From Charina bottae (Eukaryota > Chordata > Lepidosauria > Squamata > Charinaidae): DNA of 64,000 nucleotides. The position numbers were made by a program, and so were the translations under genes. Under the pieces are notes generated by a model. It searched no databases and was not told the DNA's origin. It saw only the letters and a program-made list of their open reading frames with translations. The stretch spans positions 20,441,105 through 20,505,104 of the forward strand of contig JALMGJ010000018.1 of assembly GCA_023362775.1 (NCBI GenBank), read 5' to 3'. Of the stretch, positions 56,416 to 64,000 are shown in pieces (within the stretch, counting starts at the first letter, position 1; each line of letters begins with the position of its first letter).

Positions 56416-57038
56416 TGCCTTCAAGTGAGTCTTAGCTCCTGGCAACTGCCTGGTGAAGCATCATACATTTTATTTCAAGAGACATGCAAATTGGTGAGTT
56501 TCAGCTTTTAATTGGTGTGTTTGTCCTAATATATGTATTCTTGGAGGGTTTTTTTTAATGCATCCAAGTAATTTTCTCCAAAGACGTTTCTGGCAATGAA
56601 ACATCTGCAAGAAAACAACAAGGCTCAGAGAGCACCAAGGACTCCACAATTTTCTCCAACATAATTCATTTTGGGGGGTTACTTTCATTCAGACACACTA
56701 TTTGAGATTAGAGAATTGCACAGCAAAATTCAGAAAAAGGACCAGCTCAACATTTGTTTGCGTTTTGGTTCAGGAAGTGGGAATTAGGCTCACTCACACT
56801 ACCATGAGAGCAGGTAAGAGAGGCGATTCAAAGTCCCGAGTTTGCATCTCAGAACCCAGTTCTTTTATCAAGATTGTTGAAAATTCTTCTACTTCACGAT
56901 AGTTTGCTTGTCAAACTGGAAGCATATAATTTGCAACTGCATGGACTGGACAGTGCTAAACAACCTGGGCTCTGAAACTTCTAGGTCTCAACAATAACCC
57001 TTACCTTCATTTTTATGATCTCCTATTTGTGTCCACAC

Positions 57039-57145
57039 CAGGGTTTCTCAACCGTAGCAACTTTAAGACACGTGGACTTCAACTCCCAGGAGTTCTGGGA
57101 ATTGAAGTCCACGCGTCTTAAAGTTGCCAAGGTTGAGAAACCCTG
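57039..57145. mobile_element. foldback hAT MITE, family A
   Basis: cagggtttctcaaccgtagc to gccaaggttgagaaaccctg; no clear duplication. Confidence 0.75.
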
Positions 57146-57958
57146 GCCTACTGTCTCCAATGTTTTCCTTTATCCTTTCTCTACCAGTTCTAGGTATCCA
57201 GCAGAGTTAAGGGTGAACTTGCGCTCAACAACTTTGTTACAATCTAAGTTTTTACTTACAATCTAGTAAAGGGTGGAATCCAAGTTCTACATAAACCAAG
57301 TTTGATTTGAGGAGACAAAGTCACCCACTTGGACCATGTTTCTTGGATTGGTCGCAGTGGCTCTTTGGCGATGTTTCTCAGGAGACCTTGCTACCTTTCT
57401 CCATAGAGACTATCCTCTGTTCAGATGTTCAGAGGCAGAACGCTGGGTACAAAACACCTACCTGCGTGTGTTATAACAAATACTGATGTCGCCAGTTAGT
57501 GATAAAGTCTTAGATGATTATCAGGATGGCACCAGGTTGGGAAGGACTTCGATAATTATTGCAAAAATGTAAAAATTGAGGATGACTGTATTACGACTTC
57601 ATGTAATTCTATACCAGCATAGAAGGAAGTTCTTGCTTAACACCATGTCATACTATGAAGAACTTTGTAATTTCTAGAACAAATCAGTTCAAACTGGATT
57701 TAATTTAGACTTGGCCCTATTTAACAGAAGTACTAATTTAAAGAAGAAACCCTATTCATCACCAGACTTAATTGTAAGAAACCCAAATTAACTCAAAGGC
57801 ACTTATCACTGAGTAAATAGCATGTCAGGGTTTTCCTGTGAATTGCAAATTGTTTTCTTTACTTTCTGTTTCCCAAAAACAACTCCACTGATAAGATGCA
57901 GGTGGTTGCCACCACCTGATGTTATGTCTCAGTCTAAAAAACTATCCCATGGGAACTG

Positions 57959-57977
57959 GGGGGGGGGGGGGGGGGGG
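57959..57977. repeat. G homopolymer
   Basis: A run of about 19 G after gggaactgg; its length is likely unreliable in any assembly. Confidence 0.85.
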
Positions 57978-57979
57978 AG

Positions 57980-60900
57980 ACAGTATGCTTGGTTAGGTGC
58001 GACACCGCCACCTCATGGCGGTTTATACTATGTGCAATCCTGAACGCTTTAAGCTTTGTAAATCTGAAAAAGCTTTGTGACCCTCTGATCCTAAGGTTCC
58101 ACCAATCAGAAAGCTGAAACAAGTGTATATCTCAGCTGTGAACTATGTGTCTATGCTTCTTGACTTCTGTCCGGTCTTTTAGCCATGTTCGTGTGTGTTC
58201 TACTTCTGAAGACTGGGAAGTGCGTAGCTATGCGTGGCTGTGTGTGTAGGCCATGGCATGAGCCCCTTCATGTCTGTCAATGGAAACAATGCACGAAACT
58301 CTGCTTGTAAGTTTGTTTTTCCTTTTTGCAATAATGTAACTGTATATACATTTATTGCCTTTATTACAAGCAAACATTTTAGCCATAAAAGCTGCACTCT
58401 GTCTGTTTACTCTGCGCCTTAACCCTATAAGCCAGCATTATCCCACATAGCACTGTGCTGTAAGGAAACTATGATCTGCAACTGCATGGACTGAACAATG
58501 CAAAATAAATGGAAGGTTTGGGTGCTCTAAACGCATCCAATCCTCTCAAGTAGCTGTATTTGAAATGCAATCATGTGAAAACACACAAAATATATGTTAA
58601 CTGTATTGATGCTCATAGAATATCCAGTTCTACGTAAAAATTGCTATGTTTCTTCTATGAGATTAAACCCAGAAATACTTTGTGGAACTAAAACGTATTT
58701 GTGTAAAAACTAGGGTAGAAATTAAACTTTACAATAATTGCAAATGTTATTCTACCTCTGAAACATTAAGCCTAATTAATATTTTGCCTAGTAAGGCAAA
58801 AAAGAAAAAACCCCACTTATTGTGAGAAATTGTGCTAGACTCAAGATTCAGAATTACGCCACTTGAAGATGATTAGAGATTTGAAGATAGGAATCACAGT
58901 GGAATACAAGGGATAGGCAGAGTATTCAGGTCACAACAGCTGCTAAATAAATAGGAGCCGTAGATCAGGAGCTGGAAGGAAGACAGCAGATTTATTCTCC
59001 AAAATAACAAAAACAATAGCCAGATTTTCCTAGGAAAGACATATTAAGCTGGAAATAGGAATAATGTATTTTAAGTTTTGATCCCTGTGACCTCAAGGAC
59101 TGTAAATACTAATTGAGTCTGAGATTGTTTTCCTCCACAATTTAAGCCACAGATGTCTTGTAATGGAACAATAATTTAAATTCCAGAAATATTTTATTTG
59201 GAACTATCACACTAGTTCCTAAATGTAGTCTCGCTAAACTTGCGTAACAGTTTAAATGACCTCATTCACTGCCATCTCATCATGCACTCCAACATACAAG
59301 GACACACAACAGCAAGAGGAAATCCAGGACAGGCTTGTGCATTAAAACCTTGCGACGTCTTTCACTTGCGCAGATGAAAACCTTTTAGGATGGCGATTTA
59401 CTTCTACCACTCATCTTCACTTTAAATCAAATTCTCAGCTTTTTAAGGGAAGTATGTCAGGTGTTAGTGGCCAGTGCCTATAAGAAAGACAGTTCAAAGG
59501 CAACACAAATATTTTCAAAAGATGGATTAATCACAAATTCAAGGTACAAAACTGGTACATTAAGCACTTAGCTTTATTCTACAAAAGATTATTCAGCAAG
59601 TTAGCCTATTTTTCATCAGTGCAGATTCCTAAACTGCCTATAAATAAAGGGTCCAACAAGATGTAACATTCAACTGTGTCCTTGCGAAATTGATCAACAG
59701 TGAGTTTAGGCTCCTACATTTTTCTTCTCCTTCCCAACAAAACGAACGTCCACTTCGAAGTCTGCTACATTTGGAGTCAACAGCAAATGATGATTTGCAT
59801 AATTGTCTGTCTCGAGCAATGGGCTGAGCTCCTGATTTTAAAAAACTAAAGTTTTCTACAAACTACAGTATCATTCAGTTAAAACAGCAAACTCAGTATG
59901 AAGCATCTAATCCCCTACACTCACATGGAAATGTGGAAAATCTATTCTATGATCTGTCATAACAAAAGCACAGGTTCCCTGTTGCAGGATATCTGAGATG
60001 GGTGAAATAATCACTTCCTTATTTAAATATGTAGTTATAAGGCCACAGAAAAGAAATGTGGGCAAAGCATTTGGAAAGTCTTGGGAGCAATTAAAAAAAG
60101 TCTATTTCTGAGTGGTTAACATCTACAAAAAATTGTTTAAAAATCTGAGAAACAATTTTGGGAATGAATCTCAAAACAATTTTATTCGTAGAATCTCCTA
60201 TAATCAATCCAGTATAAAAAAATACAGGCTTCATATACTGTCTTGACAAATGCTTGAAATCCAACTATATTTGAACAGTTAACACCGGGGCAAGGCGGGA
60301 ATCACACTTCCAACACACATGCACTCTGCATGTTTTCAACGAGTCAATCAAATCAGAAATTTAAAAAGCGAAGAGGAGAATTAATCTTATTTACATTCTT
60401 TTTCCCATTTATTACCTAGCTTTCCTCAGCGTCAAACGTCTAAATTAACGAAGGACATGAATCACAAGGAGCTTTACGCACCAGAATAGCATTTTCAGAG
60501 CGTGATCTTTCTAATCCCTCTCGGCCATGGAGAGCGGCAATACATCTTCAATGATCTGTTACTTTTAAAATCACTACTATCAGGAAAACCAGCTGTTCCA
60601 AGCACATCCTGGTGCATCCAGGGCAGGCGGGAATTCATATTGGAAGGGGCTGGGATTGGAGAACACACTGGAAAGCGTTCATACCTGTGTTTCTAAAGGT
60701 TATCGTGTAGTTAAGGGGAACTGGAAGTTTGTTCACGTGGATGGACTTCGAACACTGACAAGCAAAGGTATAACTTAAGACAGCTGGTCAGTTCAGCAGG
60801 ATTCTTGGCAACTTATGACACATACGCAGCTTCAGTAGCAGCCAGACATGAATATATGAATATATATACACACACACACGCGCGCGCGCACACACACACA

Positions 60901-61093
60901 CATGAAACTAAATACTGCTTTTAATGGAATACCTCAAAAGCACGTTGATGACACCCTAACAAAGAAACGTGCGCATATATATATATCTATATATTCATTC
61001 ATTCGAGTGCAGCTTGCAACTGCGCCAGAGTAAAGGATAACAGAGGTCTCAGGGGTACCCCGGAATCAGGCTTTCTACAAGGAGCAAGGGGCG
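57980..61093. other. intergenic / HTATSF1 3' flank, repeat-poor
   Basis: Mostly unique AT-rich sequence without a recognisable gene. The part next to 61093 should be HTATSF1 3' UTR. A compound AC/GC tract lies at 60859-60902. Confidence 0.5.
60181..60186 (-). promoter_or_regulatory. candidate HTATSF1 polyadenylation signal
   Basis: AATAAA reads on the minus strand 0.9 kb after the HTATSF1 stop. Another lies at 59578-59573. Either could end the transcript. Confidence 0.3.
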
Positions 61094-61378
61094 TTATGTC
61101 TCTGCTTCTTCATCGCTGCCTGCGACACTGCTGTCTGTGGACGCGGCGACATCTTCGCCGGCTGCCTTGCTGTCGTCTCCTCGCTCGGCTGCGCCGGCCT
61201 TCGCATCCGCCTCAGAGGCTCCGTTGTCCTGGGACGGCGGAACTCCTTTAGCCAGCTGCTGGCCAGTTTCTGAAGAATCTGCTTCCGGTGGCCTTTTAGG
61301 CAGTTTTTGGTCAGGATGACCTAAAAATTCTTGCCACCCCTTCAGTCTCTCTTCTCTTTCCCGTGAGGTTTCTTCAAC
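61094..61378 (-). CDS. HTATSF1: HTATSF1 last exon, short C-terminal tail
   Basis: Acceptor gtaccaacccag. It encodes VEETSREREERLKGWQEFLG then 74 further residues ending GSDEEAET and TAA. The first part matches human; the rest is Asp/Glu/Ala/Ser-rich and much shorter than the human acidic tail. The DNA is CpG-dense compared with its surroundings (61130-61260). Confidence 0.93.
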   Translation of the reverse strand, partial: VEETSREREERLKGWQEFLGHPDQKLPKRPPEADSSETGQQLAKGVPPSQDNGASEADAKAGAAERGDDSKAAGEDVAASTDSSVAGSDEEAET

Positions 61379-63481
61379 CTGGGTTGGTACACATTGGTAA
61401 TTGTCAATATTGCAGAATGGGGGAAAGGCATTTTCTGTTTCATAATCAATAGCTTAGATGCCGATTCAAAATGTGATTTCAGGGAAACTTCGAGTTACAA
61501 GGATCCCTTCTCTGACTTCCACAGCGTACGCTATAGCATGGAAGGTCATAAAACTCCATTTTGTTCTATGGTCAGGAGGATACTTTTAAAAGGGATTTCA
61601 AAAGTCAAGTGCAAAACATAAAGAGGCCCTCTTAAATCGTTAAATTACTTGTGCCTTTGAGTCAGTCTTGACTCCTGGCGACTGCCTGGACAGCCTTCTG
61701 CAGCCTTCTTGGCAAGATTTCAGAAGTGGTTTGCCCTTGCCTTCTTCCTAGGGCTGAGAGGGAAGGACTGGCCCAAATTCGCCCAGCTAGCTTCATCCCT
61801 AAGACAGGACTAGAACTCACAGTCTCCCAGTTTCTAGCCTGGGGCCTTAACTGGCTCCCTTCATTACTCATACTCATATTTTTTTAAAAAAAAACTTCAT
61901 TAAGCCAAATATACCTGATAATCAGTTACACCATCCCACGTTTCCACACAGAGCTGCCGTCCACCAAACCATCGTCCGCTGAGTGCCTGTTTGCAAACAT
62001 CACCCTCTTCGGGTTCTTTAAAGGATACTGATGCTACTCCATCAGGATGTCTCTACAGAAACAAATGGGGAAAAAAGCAATCAAATCAAATCAAATCAAA
62101 TCAAGGCATCGCACAAGTTCAAGAGAATGCCCTATTTCAGAATCGCAAGTACTGGGACTCACAAAACACGATAAAATTACCTCTGTTCTAAAATTCTGTT
62201 CTGAAATCATTGTAAGTTGCCTACCATTTCACCTTTTCCTGATTATTCTCCTAACACCTCTCTCCCTAATGACAATACATGAGTTCTCTAGAAGTCTAGC
62301 AATCCTTTCATATTATCATCTGATTAAACCGTTCAACTGTCTAATACAGCACTGGAGTGGGAAATATTTTAAAACTTCTGATTTTAATTTTAAAAATGTG
62401 GTTCACATAGGCTCACAATACAGACATAATTTTTTATATGGGCTCAGCCATATTCTAGTGGTACACTGAATAATGAACGTTCAAAAAATTAACAATTATT
62501 TGGTTCTTTTGAAACTTCATTAAATTGATCATTCCAGTTGGAGTTCAACTAGTGCGGTCATTGTTCTTTACTGCTTTTGTAGAAGAGTGCTTCAAAAGTA
62601 CAACGCAAAATGTTAGGACCAACTAAAATCAGAGCCTTTCTGATACATACATCAAATATAATGACTTTCTTTACTTGACCAAATTTTTCACATTCTGTCC
62701 GTAGATCTTCTCGGATCTCATTTAGCACCAAGGGGTCCTCCTAGAAAGAAATGTTAAAGCGTATTTTAAAAACATATCCAACAGTTTCAGAACACAAGAA
62801 TTTCACATGACAATCATAGCACTCTGAGGAGTGAGATACCAAACAATCTTGCCTGAATTATTTACTGGACACTATTCAAAAGCTTGTTTGGTTGTTTTCA
62901 TCGATGCTCAACAGCAGAGATTGAATGGAAAATGTCATCTTTCAAAGGTAGAAATCTCTTAGCTGATGTTAACAGAAACCGAGTGGGCCTGTACCAGGAC
63001 TGGGAAACCTTGCAACCTTCAGGTATGTTGGACTACAGGCCCCGTAACTCCCGGTCCTTGGTAAATATAAAGGGACTGACAGTTGAATGCATTTGGAGAA
63101 TGTCGCATTGGGGATGGTAACATTATGCCTTCTAATACAGGAGGAGCAAATTAAGTTGCCGGACATAACAGAAGCTCAAGAGCTTCAGCCAGGAAGAGCC
63201 TAAAAATGGAATGATCCTTTCTAACTTTAGCTGGTCCTATTATGCTACAAATACTTCTTGGCTTGTAACAAGCCCAACTTCATTCGTCATCTCTGGGAGG
63301 GAGGTGACACTTTCCCAGATCTCATGGAGGGATTAGAGTTTATAATCCTCCGCTGGACAGAAGGTAGGAATTTTTACCTACCTCAAAATCTTTGGGGTGA
63401 AACATGTTTCTGATAATGATGACACGCTCATGTCGCAATCTAACACTCCCCTCTTTCTTCTCTGGCCTCCAATCCAGCAGT
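61094..63481 (-). CDS. HTATSF1: HTATSF1 (Tat-SF1 splicing/elongation factor), last four exons
   Basis: Nuclear RNA-binding protein of the U2 snRNP. Minus-strand exons 63481-63382, 62740-62651, 62052-61915 and 61378-61094 join in frame. They encode the LDWRPE linker, the UHM (U2AF-homology) domain with RWFGGRQ carrying its Arg-X-Phe motif, then VEETSREREERL and the C-terminal tail, TAA stop. The N-terminal RRM lies beyond 64000. The tail after TDYQ is only 94 residues; mammalian proteins carry several hundred acidic residues there. The gene order next to VGLL1 is as in mammals. Confidence 0.94.
61645..61860 (+). mobile_element. L2/MIR-like SINE
   Basis: gtgcctttgagtcagtcttg, gactcctggcgactgcctgg, then ctggcccaaattcgcccagc and aggactagaactcacagtct. 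It lies in the last HTATSF1 intron. Confidence 0.6.
61915..62052 (-). CDS. HTATSF1: HTATSF1 exon, UHM second half
   Basis: Acceptor tttctgtag, donor gtatat. It encodes RHPDGVASVSFKEPEEGDVC, KQALSGRWFGGRQLCVETWD and GVTDYQ. The RWF is the Arg-X-Phe motif that binds ULM ligands such as SF3B1. Confidence 0.95.
62078..62104. repeat. (AATCA)n microsatellite
   Basis: About five aatca units in an HTATSF1 intron. Confidence 0.85.
62651..62740 (-). CDS. HTATSF1: HTATSF1 exon, UHM first half
   Basis: Acceptor tttctttctag, donor gtatgt. It encodes EDPLVLNEIREDLRTECEKF then GQVKKVIIFD in phase 0. It is nearly identical to mammalian Tat-SF1 (DPLVLNEIREDLR-EC-KFG). Confidence 0.95.
63382..63481 (-). CDS. 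HTATSF1: HTATSF1 exon, linker to UHM
   Basis: Acceptor catttcattag, donor gtaggt. It encodes LLDWRPEKKEGSVRLRHERV then IIIRNMFHPKDFE, close to human LDWRPERR, RHERVVI and NMFHPMDFE. One leading base completes a codon from an exon outside my reading. Confidence 0.93.
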
Positions 63482-64000
63482 CTAATGAAATGAAGCAATA
63501 TTAAGAGGTTGGGGTTGATCTCTTCAGTTTCTAAAAGTATTTGTTGAGAAAAAAATTAATGTGATGTTTCTTAAGATCAGAATTGTAAGTTATTTTGTCC
63601 CCAGCAAGGAAAGGTAAGATTCCTAGCAGCACGCAAAGTTATCTATAAGCCACCTACGTGAAAGGTATCTTGACATCTGAATCCACATTTTATTAGGAGC
63701 TGCCTCCTGTCTGATTTGACCTGCTTTAAAGATTAAGGCTTCATGCATTTTCTATAAATACTTTGCTTTAAAGCCCCCGATTTAATGAAAAGACAAGCCC
63801 AGCCACATTCTCCACAGGCAATATATTGAACCTTAAGCAAAACATTCTTATAAAAGAAAAGTAGCATGCAGAATAGCAAATGCAAACATGTGCCCGTTTC
63901 ACAACACTCCTCCCTTTCTTATAAGGAAATAAAATTTCCAGGTAAGAGTTTCACACAATATTGAAAGGCCAAGCTACATCTTGAGAAATAGCTACACACT

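Overview
The window is vertebrate nuclear DNA, almost certainly from a squamate reptile and probably a snake. The genes are split by GT-AG introns. The intronic and intergenic DNA holds a complete Sauria-type tRNA SINE, 5S-rRNA-like SINE fragments, CR1 LINE ends running into tetranucleotide or dinucleotide microsatellites, L2/MIR-like modules, several short hAT-type families and Penelope-like pieces. I see no prokaryotic or viral gene organisation.

Four genes form the block known from mammalian Xq26.3 (HTATSF1 - VGLL1 - CD40LG - ARHGEF6), here read from the other end. ARHGEF6 (alpha-PIX, + strand) enters already inside the gene: 17 exons from 1620 to the stop at 21115 give the last ~553 residues (DH, PH, GIT-binding segment, coiled coil), including a 21-nt micro-exon. 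CD40LG (- strand, 41394 to 28223) is complete as five coding exons and 257 codons. VGLL1 (- strand, start codon 53666) has its TEAD-binding exon and its long second coding exon; its last exon is uncertain. HTATSF1 (- strand) shows its last four exons (63481 to 61094): the end of the first RRM region, the UHM and a short C-terminal tail.

The rest is introns, UTRs and intergenic DNA, much of it repeats. Regions: 1-21115 ARHGEF6 with its introns; 21116-~24530 probable ARHGEF6 3' UTR; ~24530-28222 convergent intergenic space; 28223-41394 CD40LG; 41395-~49770 intergenic; ~49770-53668 VGLL1; 53669-61093 VGLL1 upstream, intergenic and HTATSF1 3' flank; 61094-64000 HTATSF1.

The most interesting non-genic signals are hammerhead-ribozyme-like cores inside small Penelope-like insertions (36188-36316, 38790-39055, 46404-46443), two of them with perfect 13-14 bp target duplications; an 88%-identical extra copy of part of an ARHGEF6 DH-domain exon 769 bp downstream in an intron; a 72-bp perfect palindrome inside a nested hairpin region; two separate tandem arrays with the same 102-bp unit; a 47-bp minisatellite grown inside one member of a foldback hAT family with about 12 copies here; and an unclassified inverted-repeat family seen at six places.
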